This document shows positions 1-7,564 of a DNA stretch of 17,219 nucleotides, one piece after another. The position numbers and the translations under genes are program-made. The DNA is from an uncultured Gardnerella sp. GTDB taxonomy: Bacteria > Actinomycetota > Actinomycetes > Actinomycetales > Bifidobacteriaceae. The stretch spans positions 1-17,219 of the forward strand of contig CAMYPN010000022.1 of the NCBI GenBank assembly GCA_947292085.1. The letters are read 5' to 3'. The notes under the pieces are model-generated. The model was not told the origin of the DNA, did no database searches, and worked only from the letters and a program-made list of their open reading frames with translations. Position 1 is the first letter of the stretch; each line of letters opens with the position of its first letter.

Positions 1-80
1 CAGTTTGCGTTCTGCGTTAGTGTCTCATTCTGCTTGTTTTGGGACACTCGTGCAGATTGCGTTCTGCGTTAATGTCTCAA
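1..80. repeat. Pair of 28-bp direct repeats (1-28 and 53-80)
   Basis: Positions 1-28 and 53-80 are the same 28-bp sequence with three mismatches, sharing the core TTGCGTTCTGCGTTA followed by TGTCTCA; the period is 52 bp. Between them, TGGGACACT at 40-48 is nearly the reverse complement of AGTGTCTCA at 19-27, so each unit could also form a hairpin. No open reading frame covers the region convincingly. The window starts inside the first copy, so the array may continue leftward. It could be a dispersed intergenic repeat or the edge of a tandem array; which one cannot be told here. Confidence 0.6.
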
Positions 81-123
81 GCAGCCTACGATTCAGCCTA
101 ATATAAAATTGTGTATAAAATAA

Positions 124-148
124 AAAGCCCGCAGTAAAAGCGGGCTTT
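124..148 (-). terminator. Intrinsic terminator after bL37
   Basis: A perfect 9-bp stem (AAAGCCCGC / GCGGGCTTT) with a 7-base loop is followed, on the minus strand, by a T-rich run at 113-123. It lies 26 bp beyond the bL37 stop codon and would end the ybaK-bL37 transcript. The stem also has A-rich flanks that could work weakly in the other direction. Confidence 0.85.
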
Positions 149-174
149 ACAGTATGTATAGGCAAATCTACAAC

Positions 175-249
175 TCAGGCATTTGGTCTTTTGCCGTGAT
201 TTGCTGCCTTTTTGCGACGCGCCTTGCGCTTACGTCCACGCATACCCAT
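175..249 (-). CDS. Large-subunit ribosomal protein bL37 (24 aa)
   Basis: A 24-residue, extremely basic peptide, MGMRGRKRKARRKKAANHGK followed by RPNA. It matches the actinobacteria-specific ribosomal protein bL37, which is about 24 residues long with a GRKRK-like start and an ANHGKRPN ending; it was described from mycobacterial ribosome structures and is often missed by gene finders. The ATG at 249 has AAGGAG seven bases upstream, which favours it over the internal ATG at 243. It lies 78 bp downstream of the Cys-tRNA(Pro) deacylase on the same strand and is followed by a strong terminator, so the two may share a transcript. What is seen is the peptide and its signals; the role in the 50S subunit comes from the family. 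Confidence 0.88.
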   Translation of the reverse strand: MGMRGRKRKARRKKAANHGKRPNA

Positions 250-327
250 AATGGAACTCCTTAACGATGAATTAACAACCTTAGGGATTATCTCACGTTG
301 CCGAGACGTTAGTTTGTATTTTTACGA

Positions 328-828
328 TTACGCTGCAATGTCCGCAACAGTTGCATTTAGCAGCGATACTATATCTTGAGGATTTAATACAACGTCAAGT
401 CCGCGCTTACCTCCAGATACAAGAATCTCACTAAACTGCATAACGCTTGAGTCTAGTACAGTTTCATGCTGAGTTCGCTGCCCAAATGGGGAGATGCCTC
501 CAACTACGTAACCGCTTTCTCGTTGCGCAACTTCTGGGCTTGTCATGCTTGCTTTTTTCGCGTGAACAGCGCCAGCAATTGCTTTCATATTAAGTCTTCC
601 GTTTACAGGTACGATTCCGACTACTCGTTTTTCTCCGGTGTCTACCATAAGTGTTTTGCATACTTGAGCTGCGCTTACACCAAGTTTTTCTGCTGCTTCA
701 ATTCCGTAGCCTTCATCCATATGATCGGCATCGTGATCATATTCTGCTATTCGGAATGTGATGCCTGCATTTTCTAGTTGTGCAATAGCTGGAGTTGCTT
801 TACCTGTTGCTGCATGTTTTTTACTCAT
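328..828 (-). CDS. ybaK: Cys-tRNA(Pro)/aminoacyl-tRNA deacylase, YbaK/EbsC family
   Basis: A cytoplasmic editing enzyme that hydrolyses Cys-tRNA(Pro) mischarged by prolyl-tRNA synthetase. The 166-residue length is normal for the single-domain YbaK family. Visible hallmarks are the conserved lysine in QVCKTLMV (Lys58), GYVVGGISPFGQ at about 107-118, and SGGKRGLDVVLNP at about 137-149. These match the E. coli YbaK motifs around Lys46, GG(I/V)SPxGQ and SGGKRGL. The start is supported by AGGGGA nine bases upstream of the ATG. It precedes bL37 and could be cotranscribed with it, which would place a translation-fidelity gene beside a ribosomal protein. The exact mischarged substrate is inferred, because related proteins act on Cys-tRNA or Ala-tRNA. 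Confidence 0.9.
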   Translation of the reverse strand: MSKKHAATGKATPAIAQLENAGITFRIAEYDHDADHMDEGYGIEAAEKLGVSAAQVCKTLMVDTGEKRVVGIVPVNGRLNMKAIAGAVHAKKASMTSPEVAQRESGYVVGGISPFGQRTQHETVLDSSVMQFSEILVSGGKRGLDVVLNPQDIVSLLNATVADIAA

Positions 829-934
829 TTTGATTTCCCCTGACTTTTGCTACTTTTATGATGCTTATATTTCATTACATGATATGCTATACCGACTGTT
901 GACTTAAAGTACATAAAATCTGAAAGTCTAAAAA

Positions 935-1006
935 TAAACCCCTTGAACGCTTAGCTTATTAGTATCCGTTATTTTAGATGCTAGCTTAAGCGCAACAAGG
1001 GGTTTA
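935..1006 (-). terminator. Long hairpin terminator downstream of gap
   Basis: A perfect 11-bp stem (TAAACCCCTTG at 935-945, CAAGGGGTTTA at 996-1006) continues inward with CGCTTAGCT at 948-956 pairing AGCTTAAGCG at 983-992 through one bulged base. The apical loop is about 26 nt. On the minus strand the stem is followed by TTTTTAG, so it should terminate gap transcription 48 bp after the stop. The extended stem is larger than a minimal terminator and may also stabilise the 3' end of this highly expressed mRNA. Confidence 0.75.
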
Positions 1007-1054
1007 ATTAAATTTTCGCAAAAATCAGATTGATTCTGACTTTCTTCTTAGAAA

Positions 1055-2110
1055 TCACTCAGAGATTTCAGCGAAGTAAAGGAGAGTGCGAATCATGTTA
1101 GAAGTGAAACCGTACTCGTTGTCATAGAAGGTGACGGTACGAGCCAAAGTTACACCATCAACAGTGTTCACATCGGTCTGAGTTGGATCAAAAACGCCAC
1201 CGTGGGTGTCGCCGATGATGTCAGAAGACACGATGCTGTCAGCGTTGTAGCCGAAGTATTCGCAGTTCTCAAATGCCTTCTTGAAAGCTTCGTTGATTTC
1301 TTCAGCGGTAGCTGGCTTCTCAAGAACGGTTGTCAACTCGGTAACGGAGCCATCTGGAACCTGAATACGCTGTGCGTGACCCTGAAGCTTACCGTTAACT
1401 TCTGGAACAACCTTGCCGATTGCCTTAGCAGCACCGGTGGAGTGCTCGATGGTGTTGCAAGCTGCAGAACGGTTGTTGCGTGGCTTGGAGCCGCGTGGGC
1501 CGTCAAGAATCATCTGAGTTCCGGTGTAAGCGTGGATGGTAGTCATGAAGCCGGACTTGATGCCCCAGTTATCCTGCAAGAGCTTTACCATGGCGGCCAT
1601 GGAATTGGTTGTGCAGGAGCCTGCGGACACAATGTTGTCAGAGGCCTTCAAGATTTCGTGATTTACGCCGAACACAACGGTTGGGGTGGTCTCGTCCTTA
1701 GCAGGAGCAGAGATAAGAACCTTCTTAGCTCCAGCGTTCAAGTGAGCCTGGGACTTTTCAGCAGAAGTGTAGAAGCCGGTGCATTCGAGCACGAATTCAA
1801 CACCATCGTTCTTAACCCATGGAATATTGTTTGCGTCTTTTTCTGCGTAAACCTTATAGGTCTTGCCATCTACTACGATGGCATCTTCGGTGGAGGTTAC
1901 CTCAACTGGAGTGCCGTCATCGTGGCGGAAAGTGCCATGCGTGCTGTCGTACTTAAGCAAGTAAGCAAGCATGGAAGGAGTGGTCAGATCGTTGATGGCT
2001 GCGACTTCGATATCACCGGCCTGGCCGCCACGAGCTTGAAGCTCAAAAATACGACGGAATGCGAGACGACCGATACGACCGAAACCGTTAATACCAATCT
2101 TGACTGTCAT
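1055..2110 (-). CDS. gap: Glyceraldehyde-3-phosphate dehydrogenase (phosphorylating)
   Basis: Catalyses the reversible NAD-dependent conversion of glyceraldehyde 3-phosphate and phosphate to 1,3-bisphosphoglycerate in the cytoplasm. In bifidobacteria it works in the lower part of the bifid shunt. The 351-residue protein has the N-terminal Rossmann motif INGFGRIGR at about 7-15, the active-site segment SAGSCTTNS with nucleophile Cys166, the paired His193 in TTIHAYTG, and the C-terminal [11 protein letters not shown] signature. I place the start at the ATG at 2110 rather than an in-frame ATG 15 codons upstream: AAGGGAGAA precedes 2110 at good spacing, and [15 protein letters not shown] is the family's usual beginning. 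It is monocistronic, with a long AT-rich upstream region and its own terminator. Its GC content is above its surroundings, as expected for strongly expressed genes. Confidence 0.96.
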   Translation of the reverse strand: MTVKIGINGFGRIGRLAFRRIFELQARGGQAGDIEVAAINDLTTPSMLAYLLKYDSTHGTFRHDDGTPVEVTSTEDAIVVDGKTYKVYAEKDANNIPWVKNDGVEFVLECTGFYTSAEKSQAHLNAGAKKVLISAPAKDETTPTVVFGVNHEILKASDNIVSAGSCTTNSMAAMVKLLQDNWGIKSGFMTTIHAYTGTQMILDGPRGSKPRNNRSAACNTIEHSTGAAKAIGKVVPEVNGKLQGHAQRIQVPDGSVTELTTVLEKPATAEEINEAFKKAFENCEYFGYNADSIVSSDIIGDTHGGVFDPTQTDVNTVDGVTLARTVTFYDNEYGFTSNMIRTLLYFAEISE

Positions 2111-2459
2111 GTGGGTTCTCCCTTGAGTAAAGATCTTCATGCGCAAAATTTGCAAATTGACAAATACGCAATCTTGCGATTTTTATGCAAATTATTACGA
2201 TAAGACCTTCGTTATTGAATTAACGGTGTTCATTTTAATGTGCGGCATGTACGACTATTTAAATTTTCTGTTATATAAATGTTCTGTTTGAAATCGGCGT
2301 AAAACTGGTTGTAATTCTTCGTTTTTGTGAGTGTTTTTGTGCAATTTTTGATTTGTTAATGTTTGATTTTGTTAGATATTTGTAGAGGGTTGATTGCGCT
2401 CTTAGCAAAGCTTTATCTGAAAGCAATCAACACATAGAAAATAAATTACTATCTGCAGA
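2111..2459. other. 349-bp non-coding region upstream of gap
   Basis: AT-rich, with no credible reading frame. It should carry the gap promoter and 5' leader, reading leftward, but I cannot pick a clear -35/-10 pair. Close to gap there is a cluster of short palindromes: GCAAAATTTGC at 2143-2153, the overlapping TTTGCAAA at 2149-2156, and CGCAATCTTGCG at 2167-2178. They would fall in the leader or near the promoter and may be regulator sites or leader structure. At the far end is the hairpin at 2390-2430, listed separately. Confidence 0.5.
2390..2430 (-). terminator. Possible terminator downstream of HMG-CoA synthase
   Basis: An 8-bp perfect inverted repeat, TTGATTGC at 2390-2397 and GCAATCAA at 2423-2430, encloses a 25-base loop. 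It sits 29 bp beyond the stop of the mevalonate operon. No T-run follows on the minus strand, so it is not a typical intrinsic terminator; it may be a 3'-end processing or stability hairpin instead. Confidence 0.35.
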
Positions 2460-3731
2460 TTAGCGAGCACAGTAGTGGCGCTCTTGAGATGAGATGCCAT
2501 CTAAGAAGAAGTGCGCACATTCGCGGTAAGATTTGCTACTTACGAAATCTTCCGGAGTGTAAGGTGCAACGCTAGAAAACATATCTTCATACTCATCAAC
2601 ACTTAAGCGTTTGCGTGAATCAAGCATATTCGCATGTTCTTTAGTTAAAAGTGAATCCCTAAATCCTGGCACAAGTTTGCCGCTAAAGAACTCGCCAACA
2701 GCGCCGGAACCGTAAGAAAATAGGCCAATCTTATCGCCTTCTTTAAGCGAGTTAGTTTCATTATTGCAACCGTATTTTCCATTTAACTCAAGCAAAGATA
2801 GCAAACCTAAATACAAGGAACCAGTATAAATATTTCCAACACGACGACTGTATTTCGTACTAGTTTCGTAATTCGAAAGCAAGCGCTCGCGTGATGCTTC
2901 ATAAACGCTACCGGAATTGCAAGAATCCATAGCTGCGTTAAGAGCTTTCAAACCCATTTTTGTATATGGCAAGTGGAAGCACATAGCTGCAAAATCGTTG
3001 AAATCGCAATTATTTTGTGCAGAGTACTTTTGCCACACATCGCAGAAGAACTGTATGTACTGTTCGGTTGAGAATTTTCCGCGAGCAAGAGCAGTATCCT
3101 GATAAACAGGTCTCCAAAAGTCTTGAATATCAGCAGATTTTACAACGCTATCGTCGTTAATTTCTAGCACATGTGGATTTGCGCTTATCAGCATCGCCAC
3201 AGCTCCAGCACCCTGAGTTACTTCGCCAGGAGTAGAAAGTCCGTAGCGTGCAATATCGGATGCTATAACAAGTACTTGCGGTTGCAAATCGGCATGTGCG
3301 CGCACGTAGTCACAGGCCATCATAAGAGCTGCAGTACCGCCGTAACATGCTTCTTTTACTTCAACGCAACGAACCCAAGGCGTAAGTTTTAGCAGTTTAT
3401 GAACGTACAAAGCACTAGATTTGCTTGCATCTATACCGCTTTCTGTGCCGACGATTAGCATTTTTAGGCGATTGCTGTCGATATGAGGCATAAGGGGGAG
3501 TGCGGCTTGAGCTGCGAGAGTTACGATGTCTTGATGATTTGGTGGAACTGCCTGCTCGCTTTGACCGATACCGATTGTGAATTTATTAGGGTCAATTCCT
3601 CGGTGTTCTGCTAGTTCTGCAAGATTAAGGTAGTAATGAGGTGTTGCAAAAGAGATGTGATCTATGCCGACTGTAAGTGGTGAATCGACTTCTGTAAGTG
3701 GTGACGTTTCAGTATTATTTGTAGTATTCAT
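2460..3731 (-). CDS. mvaS: Hydroxymethylglutaryl-CoA synthase
   Basis: Condenses acetyl-CoA with acetoacetyl-CoA to HMG-CoA, the second step of the mevalonate route to isoprenoids; cytoplasmic. The 423-residue protein shows the family's catalytic residues: Glu98 in GTESGID, nucleophilic Cys129 in EVKEACYGGTAA, and His253 in FHLPYTKMG. It is longer than the common bacterial enzymes of about 390 residues. One reason is a 20-residue Thr/Asn-rich N-terminal extension before the usual TVGIDHISFATP start. An AGGAAA just before the ATG at 3731 supports that start, though a GTG at the conserved Val21 is a conceivable alternative. It is the last gene of the thiolase-reductase-synthase operon, 36 bp after the reductase stop. 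Confidence 0.94.
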   Translation of the reverse strand: MNTTNNTETSPLTEVDSPLTVGIDHISFATPHYYLNLAELAEHRGIDPNKFTIGIGQSEQAVPPNHQDIVTLAAQAALPLMPHIDSNRLKMLIVGTESGIDASKSSALYVHKLLKLTPWVRCVEVKEACYGGTAALMMACDYVRAHADLQPQVLVIASDIARYGLSTPGEVTQGAGAVAMLISANPHVLEINDDSVVKSADIQDFWRPVYQDTALARGKFSTEQYIQFFCDVWQKYSAQNNCDFNDFAAMCFHLPYTKMGLKALNAAMDSCNSGSVYEASRERLLSNYETSTKYSRRVGNIYTGSLYLGLLSLLELNGKYGCNNETNSLKEGDKIGLFSYGSGAVGEFFSGKLVPGFRDSLLTKEHANMLDSRKRLSVDEYEDMFSSVAPYTPEDFVSSKSYRECAHFFLDGISSQERHYCAR

Positions 3732-3767
3732 TTTCCTAAAATTTCCATCAAGTTTTTATCAAGTTTC

Positions 3768-5255
3768 TTAATTTTGTTTTGATTCTCGTAATTTTTTAAG
3801 CAGTTGCACGGCGTTTTGTATAGTTCGTTCTGCAGGATCAAGTTGCAGAAGATTATGTGAAATTTCAGCTATTTCTGCGTCTTTTGCTCCTGCAGCTATA
3901 GCAAGATTTGACGACTGCAGCTTCATGTGACCTGCTTGAATACCGGGGCCTGCTAGTGCTAGAAGAGCCGCGAGATTTTGTACTAAGCCGAGTGCTGCAA
4001 GAGTGTTTCTAAAATCGTTTGCGTTCTTATATTTGCCTATTTTGATCGCGAGTTTTGCCATTGGAAGAGAGGAGATTGATCCGCCAACAATGCCTATTTG
4101 TAGCGGAATTTCAATACGACCACTGAGTATGGTTTGTTCGTTTAGTGTTTCAATTTTCCAAGTTGATAGTGGTAGGTAGCGACCGGTGCGCGCCGCCCAC
4201 GCATGCGCTGCGGCTTCTAGCGCTCGCGTATCATTTCCTGACGCGAGCGCGGCTCCTAAAATGCCGTTTAGGATTCCTTTGTTGTGCGTGGCTGCGCGTG
4301 CCGGATCGCTGGCGGCTAGCGCGCTTAATGCCGCGATTCGGCGTGCGAGGCGCTTCCCCTCATCCTCGCGTTCAGATTCTTCAAGCCGCCTGGATGCTAG
4401 CGCTTCAACAGGTATGCGCACTTGTGCCGTGGTAGCAACGCGGCTTGTGTTGGTAAGAATCGCCGCAAGCGCCTCTACGCCGAGCCAGCTTTCCAGCTGG
4501 GCTTTTACGGCTTCGCCCATAGTGTTCACGGTGTTTGCTCCCATTGCATCGCATGTGTCTACGTCAATTTCCAGTTTGGCGAAGCCGTTAAAAGCTGAAT
4601 CGCGGCATTTTCGCGCGCCGCCACCCCTTTTAATCATTGATGGGTGTGATTCGTTTGCAATGCGTAGCAGTTCTTCTACCTTTTCATTATCTTCAACAAT
4701 TTCATTCAAACGTGCCGCCACGCTTGAATCCGCGTCTTCAAAAATTATTTGTGCAGTTGTTACGTATTGTGGTGAGTGCGCAATAATCCCGTATTCTGTT
4801 TCGTTAATCCCGCATTCTGCTTCGTTTGCAATAACGCAGTTTTCATCGCTTGTTACAGCATTCTGCTCCACAACGCTTGTTGCAGCATTCTGCTCCACAA
4901 CGTCTGTTGCAGCATTCTGCTCCACAACGTCTGTTACAGCATTCTGCTCCACGACGCTTGTTGCAGCAATCCGCGCTCCGTTGCATGCAGCTGCAATTAC
5001 GGACGGCTCTTCTGTAGCCACAAGAATATCGCGTTTTTCGCCGTTTACAATCAGCCCACGCACAACGCCAACTGGAAGAGTGTACTTTCCAATCTGATTT
5101 TCAATCATATGGTTCGCAACGTCTGCTGGAATTGTAGCGTCAGAACTTTGTGCAAGCTGTTTAAGCAATAAATCTGCTTCAGTTTCGTTTATTTTGCCTT
5201 CATTTTGTAAAGTTTTTATGCGTTGTTCTACGCTTAATTCACGAAAAGCAGTCAT
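3768..5255 (-). CDS. mvaA: Hydroxymethylglutaryl-CoA reductase, class II, with repeat insertion
   Basis: Reduces HMG-CoA to mevalonate and CoA, the committed step of the mevalonate pathway; soluble, with no membrane anchor. It matches the class II (Pseudomonas mevalonii type) enzyme: IENQIGKYTLPVG at 51-63, the catalytic glutamate in EEPSV (82-86), DAMGANTVNTM (236-246), catalytic lysine in THNKG (Lys326), Asp342 in SGND, and His443 in QAGHM. All catalytic residues are present, so it should be active. Class II enzymes are usually about 425-430 residues; this one is 495. The extra length is mainly a polar insertion at about 98-163 between the EEPSV helix and the next strand, including four copies of a nine-residue VVEQNA(V/A)T(D/S) repeat at 101-136. 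GGGGTGA upstream supports the ATG at 5255. The segment 4180-4640 is notably GC-rich. It lies 28 bp after the thiolase. Whether the cofactor is NADH or NADPH was not determined. Confidence 0.93.
   Translation of the reverse strand: MTAFRELSVEQRIKTLQNEGKINETEADLLLKQLAQSSDATIPADVANHMIENQIGKYTLPVGVVRGLIVNGEKRDILVATEEPSVIAAACNGARIAATSVVEQNAVTDVVEQNAATDVVEQNAATSVVEQNAVTSDENCVIANEAECGINETEYGIIAHSPQYVTTAQIIFEDADSSVAARLNEIVEDNEKVEELLRIANESHPSMIKRGGGARKCRDSAFNGFAKLEIDVDTCDAMGANTVNTMGEAVKAQLESWLGVEALAAILTNTSRVATTAQVRIPVEALASRRLEESEREDEGKRLARRIAALSALAASDPARAATHNKGILNGILGAALASGNDTRALEAAAHAWAARTGRYLPLSTWKIETLNEQTILSGRIEIPLQIGIVGGSISSLPMAKLAIKIGKYKNANDFRNTLAALGLVQNLAALLALAGPGIQAGHMKLQSSNLAIAAGAKDAEIAEISHNLLQLDPAERTIQNAVQLLKKLRESKQN
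4860..4967. repeat. Four-copy 27-bp tandem repeat inside mvaA
   Basis: Four contiguous 27-bp units (4860-4886, 4887-4913, 4914-4940, 4941-4967) differ at only a few bases. Read on the minus strand they give VVEQNA(V/A)T(D/S). A partial unit precedes the array at about 4848-4859, and related shorter duplications (TATTCTGTTTCGTT and CATTCTGCTTCGTT) lie at 4793-4826. The unit is a multiple of three, so copy-number change would keep the reductase in frame; it would vary linker length without switching the gene off. Confidence 0.92.
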
Positions 5256-5283
5256 TTGAAATCACCCCAATGATTTGTGTTGA

Positions 5284-6498
5284 CTACGCATGTTGCTGAA
5301 GGTTATTCATCCTAATTTGCATTGCGACTCCAATTCCGCCGCCTACGCATAATGCAGCAACGCCATTTTGCTGTTTTCGATCGCGTAAAGCATATATTAG
5401 CGTAGTTAAGATTCTGGCTCCGCTAGCTCCAAGTGGATGTCCTAATGCGATTGCGCCGCCTCTAACATTTAGTTTTGATTCGTCAATATGAAGTTGTTCA
5501 GAAACTGCAATACTTTGTGCAGCGAATGCTTCGTTGATCTCAAATAAATCAATGTTTTTAACGTTGCTTCCGGTAGAATTTAGCATTCGTTCCATAACGT
5601 GTTTCGGAGCATAACCCATTAAATCTGGGTCGATTCCGCCTTCTGCAAATCCCACTATTTCTGCAAGATACTCGATTTTGTGTTCAATAGCGTAGTCTTT
5701 GCTCATTAGCACGAGTGCTGCGGCACCGTCGTTTATTCCGCTTGCATTTCCAGCTGTTACTGTTGATACGTGAGAATTATCTGATTCGTCTGAAGTTTTA
5801 AAAAGTGTACGAAGTTTTGCTAAACGTTCTAAAGACGTGTCAGCTCTTGGATGTTCATCTTTAGATACGATTGTTCCGTCATCCAATTTTACTGGAATGA
5901 TTTCTGCATTAAATTCGCCTTTTTCCCATGCTGCTACAGCTTTTTGGTGAGATTTTAGTGCGAAAATATCTTGCGCTTTGCGAGTAATACCAAATTTCGC
6001 TGCAACGTTTTCTGCAGTAACTCCCATTGCGTCACCTGTAAAAGCGTCGTTTAAGCCGTCGCGTTGTAAGCCGTCAATAAGCGCAAAATTTCCGTATTTG
6101 TGTCCATTAAATCGCGCGTTGTTTGCGTAAAATGGAACGTTGCTCATGCTTTCTGTGCCGCCAGCTACTACTACTTGCGCATCGCCCATTACTATTGCAG
6201 CTTGTGCTAAGCGTACTGCTTTTAATCCAGATCCACATACTTCGTTAATTGTCATAGCACAGCTGGAAGTGTCTAAACCTGCACGTAATGCGATTTGCCT
6301 AGCTACATTTTGCCCACTACCAGCCTGCAATACGTTTCCAAAAATAGCTTGATCTACGTCGCTGCCAGTTAGTCCAGCGCGTTCTATTGCAGCTTTAGCT
6401 GCGATAGTTCCTAAATCAACTGAGGAAAGCGAAGATAAGCTGCCGCCGAATTTACCAATAGGTGTACGTGCAGCGCTCGCAATCACCACTTCAGTCAT
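5284..6498 (-). CDS. Acetyl-CoA C-acetyltransferase (acetoacetyl-CoA thiolase)
   Basis: Condenses two acetyl-CoA to acetoacetyl-CoA, feeding HMG-CoA synthase. The 404-residue length is normal for biosynthetic thiolases. It has the N-terminal VVIASAARTPIGKFGG, acylated Cys88 in NEVCGSGLKAV, the IALGHPLGASGARI segment with His354, and the second catalytic Cys384 in ALCVGGGIG. The ATG at 6498 is chosen because AGGTGG lies eight bases upstream; an in-frame GTG four codons earlier overlaps that site and is less likely. It is the first gene of the mevalonate operon, with HMG-CoA reductase starting 28 bp downstream. Its position argues for biosynthetic use, not fatty-acid degradation. I assign no symbol because both atoB and thl are used for this enzyme. 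Confidence 0.94.
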   Translation of the reverse strand: MTEVVIASAARTPIGKFGGSLSSLSSVDLGTIAAKAAIERAGLTGSDVDQAIFGNVLQAGSGQNVARQIALRAGLDTSSCAMTINEVCGSGLKAVRLAQAAIVMGDAQVVVAGGTESMSNVPFYANNARFNGHKYGNFALIDGLQRDGLNDAFTGDAMGVTAENVAAKFGITRKAQDIFALKSHQKAVAAWEKGEFNAEIIPVKLDDGTIVSKDEHPRADTSLERLAKLRTLFKTSDESDNSHVSTVTAGNASGINDGAAALVLMSKDYAIEHKIEYLAEIVGFAEGGIDPDLMGYAPKHVMERMLNSTGSNVKNIDLFEINEAFAAQSIAVSEQLHIDESKLNVRGGAIALGHPLGASGARILTTLIYALRDRKQQNGVAALCVGGGIGVAMQIRMNNLQQHA

Positions 6499-6522
6499 AT
6501 GTTTAGCCACCTAATCAATTGT

Positions 6523-6551
6523 TTATTGCAATGTGTATTGCAGTATGCCAA
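6523..6551 (-). promoter_or_regulatory. Candidate promoter of the mevalonate operon
   Basis: On the minus strand TTGGCA (6546-6551) is separated by 17 bp from CAATAA (6523-6528), 24 bp ahead of the thiolase start. The -35 match is good and the -10 match is poor. The site lies between the terminator hairpin at 6579-6615 and the operon, which is where a promoter is expected. Confidence 0.35.
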
Positions 6552-6578
6552 CCGAACTACTCTATCGTATTCTTCAGT

Positions 6579-6615
6579 AAAAACGAGAATCTACAAAAAT
6601 TCTTCTCGTTTTTTT
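6579..6615. terminator. Bidirectional intrinsic terminator between xpt and the mevalonate operon
   Basis: An 11-bp perfect stem (AAAAACGAGAA at 6579-6589, TTCTCGTTTTT at 6603-6613) with a 13-base loop has T runs on both outputs. Its likely job is to end minus-strand xpt transcription before the mevalonate operon begins. It is about 165 bp past the xpt stop; the stretch between is AT-rich, with repeated TTTTTATAATAA-like words at about 6630-6670, and holds no gene that I can see. Confidence 0.75.
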
Positions 6616-6779
6616 CACATTTTCAATATTTTTTATAATAAGTTTTTATATTAAATTTTTATAATAAATTCTCATTTTGCGCTTGTGTACTTGCGAACAC
6701 AATTTTCCACGCTGTATTTAAAATTGTGCTCCAAGCTTTACTGTTTTTACGGCTTTTATCGATTTTGTGTGTACTGATT

Positions 6780-7364
6780 TCACTGTTCACGGAAGGAAAT
6801 AGATCCGTCTGCTGGGTTCATTGAATCAACAATAGCAAGAGAATCCAAATCATATCCAGCTTTGCGCAAAACGTCACCGCCGCCCTGGAAGCCCTTTTCT
6901 ATTGCGATTCCAATTCCTGCTACAGTAGCGCCAGCATGTTTACAAATATCTATTAAACCTTGCAAAGCGTTTCCGTTAGCCAAAAAATCATCCAAAATTA
7001 GTACACGATCTTCAGAACTCAAATATTTGCGAGACACTATTACAGGAAACTCGCGCTGCTTTGTGAACGAGAAAACAGTAGAAACATATTGGTCACCGTC
7101 AAGATTTATAGACTGAGCTTTTTTAGCAAAAACTACAGGAACATTACCAAAATGCCTTGCTACTACGCATGCAATACCAATTCCAGACGCTTCAATAGTT
7201 AGAATTTTTGTAATATTTGCATTTTTAAAATGTTCAGCCCAGGAAGCACCCATGTGATCAAACAAAGTCACGTCGCATTGATGGTTCAAAAAAGCGTCCA
7301 CTTTTAAGACATTGCCAGGTTTTACGATACCGTCTTTGCGAATGCGTTCTTCTAGTTCTTGCAC
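6780..7364 (-). CDS. xpt: Xanthine phosphoribosyltransferase
   Basis: Salvages xanthine by transferring phosphoribosyl from PRPP to give XMP; cytoplasmic, type I phosphoribosyltransferase fold. Shared with Bacillus subtilis Xpt are [35 protein letters not shown]-like FSFTKQRE, the PRPP loop [13 protein letters not shown] at about 121-133, and [12 protein letters not shown] choose the GTG at 7364, giving 194 residues, the same length as the Bacillus enzyme. AAAGGG stands six bases before it, whereas the in-frame ATG 18 codons upstream has no ribosome-binding site. It is divergent from the helicase gene and followed by a terminator. I looked for a purine riboswitch upstream and saw none; control may be at the promoter. 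Confidence 0.93.
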   Translation of the reverse strand: MQELEERIRKDGIVKPGNVLKVDAFLNHQCDVTLFDHMGASWAEHFKNANITKILTIEASGIGIACVVARHFGNVPVVFAKKAQSINLDGDQYVSTVFSFTKQREFPVIVSRKYLSSEDRVLILDDFLANGNALQGLIDICKHAGATVAGIGIAIEKGFQGGGDVLRKAGYDLDSLAIVDSMNPADGSISFREQ

Positions 7365-7464
7365 AATGTGCCCTTTCTTAGCATATACAGTTTCGCTATT
7401 TAAACTTTGCTGTAACATGTTTAATTTGCAGTATGCTTAAGCTTACCCAGACTTATGACACAAT

Positions 7465-7493
7465 TTTATAGAAACGACTCAGCCATGTGGTAA
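7465..7493 (-). promoter_or_regulatory. Candidate xpt promoter
   Basis: On the minus strand TTACCA (7488-7493) is followed after 17 bp by TATAAA (7465-7470), about 100 bp upstream of the GTG start. The -35 half overlaps an imperfect palindrome at 7485-7500 (ATGTGGT, AA, ACCATAT). That palindrome could be an operator serving both divergent genes, but the match is by eye only. Confidence 0.35.
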
Positions 7494-7564
7494 ACCATAT
7501 TAAATGCGTGTAAAAGCAGAATGTGGGGGAGAGTTTTGCTTTAAGTGGTAATGGAGAGTGCAGT

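Noticed and set aside
1..80. CRISPR array
   Set aside because: Only two imperfect repeats, with a 24-bp spacer that is partly complementary to the repeat; no cas genes nearby.
1202..2203. 333-codon open frame antisense to gap
   Set aside because: It mirrors the strongly biased gap coding sequence, has no recognisable domain and no ribosome-binding site; a shadow of a real gene.
4186..5097. 303-codon open frame antisense to HMG-CoA reductase
   Set aside because: Ser/Thr/Ala-rich translation of the complementary strand of a clear enzyme gene, including the antisense of the tandem repeat; no independent support.
7365..7470. Purine riboswitch in front of xpt
   Set aside because: xpt is often riboswitch-controlled in Firmicutes, but the conserved purine-aptamer core sequences and P1-P3 layout are not visible here.
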